Assembly (NCBI GenBank): GCA_031216915.1 | Contig: CM062297.1 | Span: forward strand, 175,884,356 to 175,948,355 | DNA length: 64,000 bases | Direction: 5' to 3' | From: Pictodentalium vernedei | Taxonomy: Eukaryota; Mollusca; Scaphopoda; Dentaliida; Dentaliidae | Notes under the pieces: model-generated | The model's database searches: none | What the model was told of the DNA's origin: nothing | Seen by the model: only the letters and a program-made list of their open reading frames with translations | Made by a program: the position numbers and the translations under genes | In this document: positions 21,282-32,218 of the stretch, in pieces | Layout: every line of letters begins with the position of its first letter | How positions within the stretch are numbered: position 1 is the first letter of the stretch

Positions 21282-22236
21282 AATAGAATAGGTAACCATG
21301 GTGTAAATACCGCGCTGATACCGAGGTAAAACCAGAAGAAGAAAAAATTATACCGAAACTGAAATTTCAATTTTGAAGTTAGACTTGTCATAAGTGAGGT
21401 GCGGCGAAACCGACGGGGTGTGTGTGTGTGTGTGTGTGGGGGGGGGGGGGGGGTCAGCCCCTCCACTTTTTTGCCGGGCCATGTTCGTTTGAATGTATAT
21501 GGTTTAACACACCCAATGACTGGTGAAACAAGGGGCGGATGCTTTACCGACGTTTTTTAACGGCTCTCAAAGTGTGAAATCTTTCAAATACACCTCCTGA
21601 AAAATCTCAAAATATCCATTCAGATGTATGGAAGTGGGGGGGGGGGGAGGTCGGGGGGGGGGTGGGACCCTGGAATTTAAAATTTTCATACCAATGACCA
21701 TCCATCGCCAGATCCAGCCCCCCCCCCCCCACCCCTTCTTTGAAAATCGTTCCGACGCCCCTATAAGTGCAATATTTTGTTGTTGATACAGTTAGGGGCT
21801 CCATGAAGTATTAGGAAGTTGTGGGGACAATCAGAATGGTCACCCATGCACTCAGTGGGGGCTCATTTGTCTTAGTGTTATGGTACGACTACAATACACA
21901 AAGCTATGTTTAGTACTAATGTACCTTTATCCTTGAGAAAAAAAAAACATATTGTTCAGCTCCATATTTAAAAAAATGTTTCCACCGGGAAGAAACATGG
22001 TTTCGGCCTGGTGAAGCAATTTCTTAAATAAGTAGCTAAAAATGTGCACTCTTCTCAACTTTAAGGGCCGTATATGGAAATAGATTATACAAGGGAATCT
22101 TTGGTCACATCTTTAGAGTAAAGAGTTTGTGCACCCCTCCCGCTAATTCTCATTGCAATTACAATGACGGGAACCCAAATTAGAAATACAAGTGCCATAT
22201 TACTGGTCGTGGGGAACTTTTATTATGTAAAAAACG

Positions 22237-22281
<45 letters not shown>

Positions 22282-22340
22282 ACTATCACACAGAAGAGAA
22301 TCACACTGCAATTATCTTCAGAATGCGGTTAGTGTGGATT
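21282..22340. repeat. Low-complexity stretch: (GT)n, G and C runs, (TC)n
   Basis: Contains (TG)n with a G run at about 21418-21453, G-rich tracts at 21637-21663, a C run at 21718-21731 and (TC)n at 22239-22278. No gene was recognised. Confidence 0.7.
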
Positions 22341-22922
22341 CTATTTCCCTTTCCCTGCTATCCTTCCTTTCCCTGCTATCCATGCTATCCCTCCTTTCCC
22401 GCCTTTTCTTCCTTTCCCTCCTTTTCCTCCTTTCCCGCCTTTTCCTCCTTTCCCTCCTCTCCTTTCCCCTCCACTCTGGGCATGTGTTGTTTTAATTTCT
22501 TTAACGAACTCGCGCACTTTGTTTGGAGTCCAAATATCGAGACCGTCCCATTGACGTGAGCTCACATATCTTAGAGCACCACCGGCTCGTAATGCTTTGT
22601 AAACGACCGTTGAACAATTCTGACTCATTACGTTCCACGCAGTATTATCTCGTCGGAACTGCTGCCACCACTCTGAAATGGATGTCTCATCTAGATGACT
22701 TACAAAGATAGTTAAGTCGGGATCTCTATTCTCGAGATCTATGTCATCTTGGAGTGTCTGGTTTTCATTGGCAGGAGCACTTGACGGATGCCCTGTAGGT
22801 AGTGATGTCCGTCCGTGCTCACTGGGCCACCAGCTTATGTGTGTTCCGTCGCTTATTGACATCGACACATGACCCATAGAGCTGTTCTCGTTTGGGTTCC
22901 AGAAGAATACTTGTATTGTCAT
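22341..22922 (-). CDS. Putative papain-like (NlpC/P60-type) fold protein with Gly/Lys tail
   Basis: The ATG at 22922 opens a 193-codon frame ending TAG at 22341-22343. Visible features are MGHVSMSISDGTHISWWP (His18 in GHVSM, WWP at 31-33), a DP-DLTIFVSHLDETSISEWW section at 67-86, and SQNCSTVVYKALRAGG with Cys103, then WTPNKVREFV near 131-140. A His near the N-terminus and Cys in NCSTVV resemble proteins with a circularly permuted papain-like fold; enzymatic activity and substrate are unknown. From about residue 151 the tail is Gly/Lys repeats (GGKGG) encoded by a CCTTTCC-type minisatellite, probably an addition to the original C-terminus. No signal peptide or membrane segment is obvious. Just upstream on the coding strand, a pyrimidine tract and CAG at about 22957 could be a splice acceptor, so there may be a 5' non-coding exon. 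This is the best host-gene candidate in the window. Confidence 0.65.
   Translation of the reverse strand: MTIQVFFWNPNENSSMGHVSMSISDGTHISWWPSEHGRTSLPTGHPSSAPANENQTLQDDIDLENRDPDLTIFVSHLDETSISEWWQQFRRDNTAWNVMSQNCSTVVYKALRAGGALRYVSSRQWDGLDIWTPNKVREFVKEIKTTHAQSGGERRGGKGGKGGKGGKGGKGRKGGKGGIAWIAGKGRIAGKGK
22343..22475 (+). repeat. CCTTTCC minisatellite
   Basis: Irregular units of CTCCTTTCCCGCCTTTTC and CTGCTATCC type. On the minus strand it codes the Gly/Lys tail of the neighbouring frame. Confidence 0.85.
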
Positions 22923-22954
22923 GATGGCCTAACCAGTATAGAGATTCCTCTGCA

Positions 22955-22985
22955 GCCTGCGATAGAAATAGAACACAATTATAGC
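22955..22985 (-). other. Candidate 3' splice site upstream of the 193-codon exon
   Basis: On the minus strand TTCTATTTCTATCGCAG precedes GCTGCAGAGG, about 35 bases before the ATG. It fits an acceptor but is unproven. Confidence 0.4.
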
Positions 22986-22989
22986 TAAT

Positions 22990-23690
22990 TCTGGGTTCAG
23001 TTCATTTGGTCATTTGGAAGAGCTTTCTCGGAGACGGGGGATCCGATCCACTGGAGTGACCAAAACATGTCAAGTTCGAGGAAACTACTCCTAACTCCAG
23101 AAAGCCCAAACGATCAGTGAGAAGTGCCTGACAAGTTGTCAAGCACCGCGGATCTACTGAATTCCTGCAACTGAATGCTCCAATCAGCGCTAGATCAATA
23201 TAATTCATGTCAGTTTAATACCTACATGTATGCATGTAATATGTTGAGGACTTTCACACAGAATTCGATTGCTTCATGGCGGTAGGCCAGTGAAAACATG
23301 CCAGTACGTTTGGAAATTTTGCTGTTTATATCACGTTAGGAATTGGGCAGAAGAATCAAGAGTCTGGAATTAAACCCTATTGATTGAATAATTAAGCTTC
23401 ATAAATTGTACGTTATTAGATTGTCGCCACGGGACGTAAAGTGGGAGTAATTAAACCGTCTGGTCCTTCAGTAGGCACGCATGGACTCACATCGTCCATA
23501 GAATGCAAAAAAGATGTCATGTGCACTGCGAAAGCATTGCAGGTGGCTCTTTGATGCATTCAAGATATAACAAATTCCAGTGAGCAGCGATCAGGATAAC
23601 TTTGTGGAATAAAAATTTAAAACCCATATATTACAATAGTGTAGCAAACCCAAAATGATTTTACACACGAGCGTTGACGAGTGGGATAAA
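22990..23690. other. No gene recognised
   Basis: A 68-codon minus frame (23002-23208) has no identifiable domain. Confidence 0.3.
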
Positions 23691-23698
23691 TATTATTA

Positions 23699-25281
23699 GT
23701 TATCCTTGTGTTTTCCAGGGTGTATCAGGGGGGGGGGGGGGGGGGATTGCAAAACACTGATGCCGGGGTGGGTGGGGTGGTCAAGGAGGACTAAAAAAAA
23801 GTTTTCCGATGCTTGCAAATTTTTTCCTCAGACACTTTTGGGCAAAACTGTATACCATAATCAGTGAAGTATCATTCAAGAACCAATAAAAAGACACTCA
23901 AGTTATCAGGGGGTACCTACCATGGGTTATATACGATTATAAAACTGTTATTGCGGCTGAGCTATGATTCGGCTTATAGTGATACAATGTCTGACATATT
24001 GAATAATGCAAGTTAAAATGCAGCACTAATTGCAATTATCAAACACTGCACTCTAAGGATAAGTTATCTTGAGGGTGTTCCGTATGATTAAATTTCTAAT
24101 ATGTTCACCCTGGTGAGATCGGCTGGCTTAGATGAGGAGCAAAGACAATTATGTGAAGTCAGGAACAGTTACAGATTTCAGCTGCAGAAACAATTCTGTA
24201 CAACGATGCATCCAGACCTATTACGAAAACACCAATGACTCTTATTGCCATTGTAGGAAGTATGTAACACAAAAACTACTAAACATTGAACCTGATTGAA
24301 CTGCAAATTTTTTCAAACACATCTGAGAACACAGGTGTCAACAAAATCATGTACCAGACCTTCTAAGGCTGGACTTAAAATAAGTAATAAATACCCTCCC
24401 CCAACCCAGCCATGCCCCACCCAAACCTTCGTCGTCAAAAAAATAAACAAATACATAAATGACTAAACTCATCAGTACATAGAGCTGCATACTGCTGCAT
24501 AGAGATTATTCTTTGCTACATCAACACCCTTCACTTTGATATTGAAGTATACTTTCTCATCCGCAATTATCTTTCTTCATGTCAGTCCATGCTGGTTCAT
24601 GCATGTAGTCAAAAAAATCAACAATTTGTATGATATTTTACAAAGCTCTCTGAACTCTGTCGAATACCATATATATCGTTGGTTTCTACAACATGTCTGA
24701 ACACATGGAGAGATAACTATTGGTAAAAAGTTAATGATATGACATTCAAGAGTGTTAATGAATTACAATAGAACATGCCTTAAGAGACCGATGTCTTTGG
24801 AGACCATGTTTTATATGGACATACCTGGACATACCAGCTTTACTCTGTATTTGATTTGTTATGAGAGACCATCTGCCTTAAGAGACCACTTTGGTCTGAT
24901 AAAACGGATGTTCTTTCAAGACCTGAATCACTCAATACTGTATGATAAAATTGGTTATGTTGCAGTATGATGGGAAGGATGATGCAGAAGCATGTATTTA
25001 GTGAGTGTGGGTGGTTCAGATGACCCCAGAAAAAAATTGTAAAACTGGAAAACAATTACATGGGGTGGGTGGGTGTTTCCTCCGACCGATCAAAAACAAA
25101 AAATCGGCATCGGTGTCTGCAAATTATTTCCTACCCCCCTCCCTGCCCCCCCCCCCCCCCCGGGTGTATGGGAATTAACACCGGTCTGGGAACTCATACA
25201 CCCTTCGGCAAAGGCCGAAGGGTGTATGAGTTCCCAGACCGGTGTTAATTCCTTTACACCCTGGAAAACACAAGGATAACG
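23699..25281. mobile_element. 1.58-kb inverted-repeat element, probable
   Basis: GTTATCCTTGTGTTTTCCAG at 23699 is matched by its complement near 25256-25280 (CTGGAAAACACAAGGATAAC). Subterminal parts also correspond loosely (G run then GCAAAACACTGATGCC on the left; C run and CGGCATCGGTGTCTGC on the right). The interior has GAGACC-rich repeats at 24780-24900 and no transposase. Whether it is one element or two inverted copies is unresolved. Confidence 0.55.
25171..25252. repeat. Perfect 39-bp-arm hairpin
   Basis: GGAATTAACACCGGTCTGGG to CCCTTCGGC, a 4-base loop, then the exact complement back to AATTCC. It sits at the right end of the 23.7-25.3 kb element. Confidence 0.9.
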
Positions 25282-25337
25282 GATTTATTTTCAAGAATGT
25301 TGGTGTAATTAATATTTTAACCAAAATGTGGGAAAAA

Positions 25338-25478
25338 ACTGACAGAAAATTTGTACTTTGTAAGTTTCTTACTAAAACCAGACAAATATGGATGTCATTG
25401 GAACTGGCTCAATGAGCAGGTTCCAATGACATCTATATCTGTAATATTTAATTGTACTTGAATATTAAATTTTCTGTA
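25338..25478. repeat. Foldback element with GTCATTGGAACTGG core
   Basis: Outer GACAGAAAATTT and AAATTTTCTG frame a central palindrome ATGTCATTGGAACTGGCTCA/TGAGCAGGTTCCAATGACAT. The core resembles the GGAAC...GTTCC centre of the TTAA MITEs but the ends do not match. Confidence 0.65.
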
Positions 25479-25560
25479 TTTGTATTTTTGTTCTAACATA
25501 ACCGAGCGGAAGGTATGAATTACTTTTTTTAGCCATATAGCCTGCTATTGTGTATTCTTG

Positions 25561-25589
25561 TTTTTACACCGTGGTTAACCACGGTGTAA
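25561..25589. repeat. Short palindrome
   Basis: TTTTTACACCGTGG-TTAA-CCACGGTGTAAAAA. Confidence 0.7.
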
Positions 25590-25839
25590 AAAAAGCTACT
25601 GTGGATTGCATGTTACACCGTACCTCTCAGCCAATCAAAAAGCAGTATTTTGTTTCATTTGGAAATAATTTGTGTTACGCGCTGGATAAAAATATGGTGC
25701 ACTAGATTGATTTTATTTCTTGTTGATTTACATTATAGTGAAAGAATTGCGGAGTAATGTCTTTGGGGATCTGTAATGATTGTTGGAGCTTTGTATATAA
25801 ATTTTTTTTTGGAAAAGTTTATAACTCTAACACGGCGAT

Positions 25840-25947
25840 AAAACAAATATTTATTTATTTCCAATGAGGTTTTAACCGTTTAAATTTTTCGGGGTCTGCT
25901 AATATGAGCGTTCCGTTAGAAAAACAAAACAAAGTACCTGTTGGCAT

Positions 25948-25978
<31 letters not shown>

Positions 25979-26055
25979 TTTCAATCATTTAAGTTTTTAG
26001 AGTTTGCTATTTGGCGTCTTACCTCAGAAAGAAAACATGAAAGAGCTGAGGACAT

Positions 26056-26110
<55 letters not shown>

Positions 26111-26650
26111 TTAGTGAATTTTTCACCATTGAAAATGTTATGTTATTGGGTGCGTTCCAATAGAAAAAAAATGGATATTTACATGTGTTACTTCTTTATT
26201 TATCAGCTTGCAACGAGTTTTTACTGTTTAAAATACGCAAGCCTGCCAATGTTAATGTTCCTTCGTAAGAAAAACCCCAAAACACGAAACATATCTTCTC
26301 ATTTATCTATATAGTCACTTGAAATATATACGAGTCTGCTGTTGTGTGTGTTCCTTTAAGAAAAAATACTAAACATCTATAACCCATAGACATCTCTTTA
26401 TTTTTTTTTAGATTGTTGTGGGTTTTTAACCGTTTAAACAGTTCATGTCTGCTACTATACGCATCCCCGTAGAAAAAAATACATAACACGAAACACCTAT
26501 ATACGCATTCATCCCTGGATTAACAAAACTGCAAAGTGGTTTTTTATGTCTTTATTTACTTATTTATTTATTTATGAGACAATAGCGAATTTTTAATCAT
26601 TTAAACTGTTCGCGTCCGCTAGTGGGCGTTTTAATTGAAAACAATAGAAT
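25840..26650 (+). repeat. Tandem array with (TTTA)n spacers
   Basis: Six to seven diverged units of roughly 100-160 bp, each with a (TTTA)n tract, then (A)ACCGTTTAAA(T/C)-like sequence, GTCTGCTA and a GCGTTCC-GTTAGAAAAA block. The TTTA tracts are longest at 25943-25983 and 26055-26113. The 136-codon frame through it is repeat-derived. Confidence 0.8.
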
Positions 26651-26893
26651 ACTACACTGTTTATTTTCCAGTAAGACTAAAATTCTCGCCCTCTGATTGG
26701 ACGAGAGTTCGCTTAGTTTTTTTCTATATTTACGGCTCCTGTGGTATATGTTACCGTCTGACGTCACCAAGGGCAATACTTCAAAAGATGAAAACAATGG
26801 GAGGAGATTCAAAGTGCATACTGCTCATAAAATAGCATTTTTCGAGGCCAGTGATCATTCTATGAATGAATACTCACAATCCACTTATAAGAG

Positions 26894-26968
26894 GGTCGAG
26901 GTTACTCCATCTCGGTTCAAATCATGAACTTGTTCATAATTTGGACTGAGATGGAGTAACCTTGACCT
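26894..26968. repeat. Hairpin
   Basis: GGTCGAGGTTACTCCATCTC and its complement GAGATGGAGTAACCTTGACC, with inner TTCAAATCATGAAC/TTCATAATTTGGA arms. Confidence 0.85.
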
Positions 26969-26969
26969 T

Positions 26970-28086
26970 CAACCAAATTAGTGATTTGATTTGTTGTTGT
27001 CCAGTGACGTCGGGGGTACACAAGGGGTTTATTTACTGAATGTGTTATCGTTAAAATTGCCTTGTATGTTGAAGTTGCCCTACTCATATCAGGACGTGGG
27101 TTTTGGGAAGATAGACGGGGCAATATTTGAGAAAAAAAGGCCAAGCCTAAAATATTGCAAGAAAATGTTTCCTGGCTGTTTTTGGTACTGGTGTATATGA
27201 AGATTAACAAAATAAAAGTTTACCAAAAATAGGAGTATCAAAAGGTCGTTAAATTGGGTCAATTCCAAGATGAATACTGTATTTTTACAAAAATCCAGAA
27301 ATACACAGATGTCCATAACTCAGTCAATTTAAAGACAAAATGAATAAAGTGCGCAAGTATACCTATATTTTTGAATCAGGTCATTCTCTCATTTGATCCT
27401 GGTTTTATTGTAGAATGATACTAATGTGATGGCGTGTTGGGTGTAACCTATCCCCCAAAATTGCATTACACACAAATACTGGTGAATCAGTCTTATGGGT
27501 GGAGGACAATACCATTACATCTTACGTCAGTTACGAGTAAGATGTAGTTGCATGATCATCCAGTCAAATTGTTGATAAATGCCAAGAGACAGAAAGCTTC
27601 GGAAAAAGAGCGTTGTTACTTTTGTTGAAAAGCATAATATATTCAGGGTGTATGTTGATCACTTAGCGGTACATGTGATTCAGTTGAACTATTTTCATTA
27701 GTACATGTATGTTACAGTATCAAACATATGTGATAGATCACTGCGGGTTTTTATTCAGAACTGATTCATAACTGAATGAATGCATGATATTCATAAAATC
27801 CTTTTGTTTGATTGCAGATGTTGAGGATGAGTGCCTCAACGTCAGCACAGATTTACCCATTCTGTAAAGAGGGACTCGAAACGAAAGGCGAAATCTACTG
27901 TTCAGATTGGCGAGAAAGGGCAAAGGGAATCAATACAGTGAGCATTGACTGAGGCATTGATCTCTTCGTGTCTGCTGGGATTGTAGTACATGTAGCATGC
28001 CGTGAAAAAAACATTTGAATAAAAAAAAAAACATTGTACTGACCAAGGCAAAAGGCCAACGCACTGATAAATATAGAATAATCGTA
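26970..28086. other. No gene recognised
   Basis: Short frames only. A minor inverted pair TTACATCTTAC/GTAAGATGTA is present at about 27514-27548. Confidence 0.35.
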
Positions 28087-28209
28087 TAGTGTTTTCAAGT
28101 AAAAAATTTATTCTACGAGTAGGATTAAGAATGAAACCGACGAGCCTCTGGCGAGTCGGTTTCATTCTTAATCCTACGAGTAGAATAATTTTTTTACTTG
28201 AAAACACTA
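28087..28209. repeat. Near-perfect hairpin with 55-bp arms
   Basis: TAGTGTTTTCAAGTAAAAAA to GGTTTC and back, with centre CGACGAGCCTCTGGCGAGTC. Overlapping frames on both strands read the palindrome and are not genes. Confidence 0.9.
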
Positions 28210-28796
28210 AATGTTTATTTTGTTTATCCCATAAATCTTCTACAAGGCAGTCGCAGCAAAATCGTGCTATAATTTGCTACAAAGCACAGCGAGAAGTGAG
28301 GAGCACATTGGTCCAATTCGATCAACCTGCAAAATTGGCAAAAATAAACAAGGCGCAGTAATACATTTCTGTCTAAAAATAATTCCTCTACAAATTTGAG
28401 CTAAGCTTGCAAAATACTTTATTATATAGCAGTGTGTGGCGGTTTCTACTGGCATTGTGTAATACTTCCAAAAAGATTTAAAGAAATCAACAATCGAACT
28501 ATTAATTGTGCTAGACAAATGTGGTAGAGGCCAGAGGTCAACAAGTCCGTCGCTACTTGGGGAATAAATTCTTTCAGTGTTAAACGTAGGGGGGAAATTT
28601 ATCACCCTACTAGGTGAATAAAGCAAAAAATTATCCAAGACCTTTATTGTTTAAATAAACGCCCATTTATGGGGTAAATCAACAAAGAGAACCTCACGTA
28701 TGTCCGTGGGAATTTTTGATAGTAAATCAGACTGTCTGTTTTGTGGTACCAAGGTGTAGAAAGGTGTGGTGTCGACAGCTGCAAAAGAGGAATTTA
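28210..28796. other. No gene recognised
   Basis: The 123-codon minus frame at 28267-28638 has no recognised domain. Confidence 0.3.
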
Positions 28797-29040
28797 GTTT
28801 TACCCAACGCAGACGATATCAAAATTTATTATTTTAAATAACATGTTTTCAAATTTTTCAAAAAATTTCAACAAAACCATATCATGTGACCCCTCGTTGG
28901 AACGATCTCGACGAGCTCGTTCCAACGAGGGGTCACATGATATGATTTTGTTGAAATTTTTTGAAAAATAATATATTTTCAACTGCTGAATTTGTATATT
29001 ACGCAGGCGGATGCGGGCGATTCGTTGGGTAAAGGGTTAA
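28797..29040 (+). mobile_element. TTAA MITE, subfamily B
   Basis: The right end GGGTAAAGGGTTAA (TTAA at 29037) is shared with subfamily A, but the core is CAACAAAACCATATCATGTG around GGAACGA...TCGTTCC. The left end is eroded (TTTACCCAACGCAG). It pairs with the truncated reverse copy at 14431-14612. Confidence 0.8.
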
Positions 29041-29141
29041 AACGGAAACCTTTGAGAAATTAGTCTTAGCAGTTTGTGCAAAGCGTTCTTATCCAAGGGC
29101 ACTTACGGTTAATGCGAGAATAGAATAACTATGATTGTGAT

Positions 29142-29570
29142 TTGCATGCAGCAGATTGTGTGTATCACCACTTATGTGATTCAGGCTTTTGCATTGGCAG
29201 TGGTATTCCTCATAAGTACAACCCCGAACCAAGCGAAAAACGTAAGAAACCCGGTAGACCAAAGAATGAAGACAAAGTGCAGGCTTTCATCAAATTGTGT
29301 GCATATCTTGAGGCAAGCGATGAGAAATAATTTTACTCTGATCTTGCCGGTGGAATAAAGAACTATCTAGGAAATAAGAAGTGTGTTCATTGTGGTACTC
29401 AGTACCTGAAACCTAAGCCCAGGCAACATTATGGTGAATCCACATTCTTTGTAGAAGGGGGAGGGGACACTATATTGCAAGTATGCGAGAGAAAACTGAT
29501 TCAATTTTCCGATCATATTACAATCAACCAAATGAATCTGATGAAGAATACCCAAAAGGGTGATATCTGA
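29142..29570 (+). pseudogene. Degenerate reading frame, KPGRPK and Cys motifs, family unassigned
   Basis: One frame stays open from ATG 29142 to TGA 29568-29570 except for a single TAA at 29328-29330. It reads HHLCDSGFC, an AT-hook-like KRKKPGRPKNEDK, FIKLCAYLEASDEK, then after the stop KKCVHCGTQYLKPKP and TFFVEGGGDTILQV. A 142-codon frame with one stop and protein-like composition suggests a recently broken gene or transposon protein, or an exon fragment. It vaguely recalls uncharacterised invertebrate proteins with a GRPK segment followed by a length-variable CxxC part. Function cannot be stated. Confidence 0.5.
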
Positions 29571-30029
29571 AACCGGTGCACGCTTGATAAATACAGATTA
29601 TCATGATAATATGCATGTCCTGTGATCTGTATCAGATTCGAGGTGGTTACCAGAATGGGATCTCAACGAGTCGGCTTTGATATTTATCTGACAATTCAGT
29701 CACATAACAGATTAAATCTTAAATTATTAATACAGTTTTGGTACATAATGTTGGACAAACAATGAGTAAAGCGGTCGCCGCAATTTTCAATGTTCTGTTG
29801 TCAAACTATTTACTCTCAGTGTCGCTTCCTATGATGATCCGCTTGAATTTACGAGTGTGCGTCGTGCGCACATCCTCAGGAACCGGGTAGGTGTAAGTAA
29901 TATTGAATTGAGCAGCTACTATTTTTTTAGGGGGGGGGGTGGGTGTCATTGTCTATCAATAGTTCTGTCGCTAACTGTAATGGATTTTGTTTTGTAAGCA
30001 ATCAGCTGAGTCGATCACTGAAACGCACA
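29571..30029. other. No gene recognised
   Basis: Nothing supported; a G run lies at 29931-29939. Confidence 0.3.
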
Positions 30030-30805
30030 TAGAATGTATTCATGCGCCTGTTATGATAGCGCGTCGCATTACCGGAAACGAGTCGTCAATATGATACGGA
30101 ATCAGAACGAGTCGTCTTTTTGATACAGAATCGGAACACATTATGTGATACGTACCGTTTCTCTTGCTTTTCAGGGCAAAAGCTATACGATTGTTAGATA
30201 AAAAGTGACATAAAACCGAAAATAACATTTCATACTGATGCCTATTCAGAGTTCTCCAGCATAAAAATTCAACCTGCATTGCAGTTCATTCCTCATTTCC
30301 GAGGTAATTTGCTGCATTTACTTTTTGTTGGCAAGGATACTATGAGAAAAATGCGCGCATTGGTCAGTCAGTCTTTCAAGCTGTAAGGCACCATTACAGG
30401 ATAGACTTGCCACCCATATGCACTATCTGTATCGATCAAAATGTTTGATTAACTCTCTTGGAGCTATAGGATTTTGCTCTTCATATTCAGAGGTTCTGTG
30501 ATTACAATATAGAATGCTGCAGATTTTGTTGCCCCGGATATATTTGGAGTAGGTTGTTTGCTAGCAGTGTTCAACCAAAAAAGGCCGCTGACCGATTACT
30601 GGTTATTTGAGTTTACGATTCCGCTGCCGATTCCGACTGTAATATCGTGTACCACTAGACAAGACGAGGCTCGGAAAAAACTGCATTACATTGAACATAT
30701 TTTACAGTGTTTACAGTCTGTTCATTACTAGATAAGTTGAGACTCGAAATAAATACATTAAATTGAACATATTTCACAGTGTTAAACTCCGTTGACCCAG
30801 ATCCA
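30030..30805 (+). repeat. Dispersed repeat, arm 1 of a distant inverted pair
   Basis: Two blocks, 30030-30215 (TATGATAGCGCGTCGC, GATACGGAATCAGAAC, ACCGTTTCTC) and 30556-30805 (GTGTTCAACC, CGATTACTGG, CATATTTCACAGTGTT), match 37748-37556 and 37310-37055 in reverse order and strand. The middle part does not match clearly. Confidence 0.75.
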
Positions 30806-31099
30806 GTAAAATTACCAGTCGCGCATATTTGTGTCGTGACTTTGCATGATGGGAAATTAGCTGAGGAGTAGCATGTGAAATGATTATTACTCTTCAGAAG
30901 AGTAAGAAAACAGATATGTTATGAAGTCATAAAGGACAACTTCCAGATACTCTCTCATACAATGGGCCAGAGTTCCCCAATTTATCCGCTGGGTAGCCCT
31001 TTATGTTTAGCCCTGAGACCTTGATTCGGATTAAGGTTCACAGAGGGTGGATCCAGTAATGCTATCCTGCCGTGCAGCGTAGTATCACCACCCGACCCC

Positions 31100-32218
31100 T
31101 CCCCCCCCCCCCCCCGACCTCATTCTGCAGATGACAGTCTACTTACTTTCCGGCTTCCGTTAGCCCTGCGGATGGACGTTACAGTATCTTGGCAGTGGTT
31201 CCTAGAGACGTCCTAGCTGCCTCTATAATCAATGCTAAATCTAAGTGTTACTCTTTTTTATAAGGTGGCTGCGAACAAGTGGAATTCTCCAGACCTTAAA
31301 GGACACATTAAAAATCTATGACAAGATCAGCGGAACATTTTGCGAAAATCAAAGTTGATTCTCACTTTGTTCCCTGAAAGAACCATTTATAACATGTGGG
31401 GAGAGAATCGCCACCAAATCACCCGCAGAGTGGAGATTCTAACCAAGCTATAAATGCTAGTTTGTTGCAAAGCATAATAATCATTGGTAAAGCTCTAGCC
31501 GACGGACCCCCGGGCTGAACCCTGAGGTCCATCGGCTGAAACACTGCGTGTGTTTTTTTGCCCATATGTACAGAATGTGAAAGCGATAGTTTGGGTGAAA
31601 AACAACTCCCCACGGGCGACCCAGCCACAACCCTCCCTCGACGTACTGTAAGCCCTGTCAATATTTTTAAATTCCAGGGGTGCCTGTGGCATGCCATACA
31701 AGTTCTGTTGGAACTTTGTATCTTCCACACCCAACATTTTGGGGAATCTTAGATTTGACCGTGATTGAAGAGGAGGCATTTACTTCTTGACACATAAACG
31801 TAGTTCACATAAAAGAATAATGGTGACCTCGAGTATGGTATTTCAAGTTTCTAGTAAAGTATATTGTTCATCACGACACTTGTACTTGAAAGATTTTTCG
31901 TCAAAATGCCCATTTATATGGGTCTGTAAGGATCTTACAGGTGGTACATCATATTTATAATTTGGAAAGAAAATGAGGGGCAAGACAGAACAAAGGCCAG
32001 CCAGACGGACAGATATACACGGTGAGAGAGAGGGGATGGGAGGGTAGATTATTTTCAGCCAGAGCTGTCAAGTTGAGTGAAAAGGAGGTCTCCAGTGCTG
32101 GTTGGTTTTGAGGGTAATTGTTGTAAAAAGACCTCGTGTTTTGGGGTGTCTAGTAGCGACTTGGGATAAGTGTATTCGTCTTTTTAAATTTTTTTGTATC
32201 TTCTCGATTTTTGGCATC
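31100..32218 (-). repeat. Unit 1 of tandemly duplicated LINE-ORF1 element, internally deleted
   Basis: From the C run at about 31098 this repeats the sequence of 32222-33560 in direct order (GGACGTTACAGT, GAATTCTCCAGACC, AGCCCTGTCAATATTTTTAA, ATGGTGACCTC, TATTTCAAGTTTCT). It lacks most of the ORF1 domain and carries about 260 bp extra at 31393-31650 relative to unit 2. Confidence 0.8.

Noticed and set aside
22164-22559. 131-codon plus frame with Ser/Leu and Pro/Cys repeats
   Set aside because: Reads (TC)n and the CCTTTCC minisatellite opposite the better-supported minus frame.
25904-26314. 136-codon frame rich in LFIYLFIY
   Set aside because: Translation of TTTA microsatellites.
28089-28361. 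Frames with MFSSKKFILRVGLRMKPT and its near copy on the other strand
   Set aside because: Both strands of the same palindrome give similar peptides; palindrome artefact.
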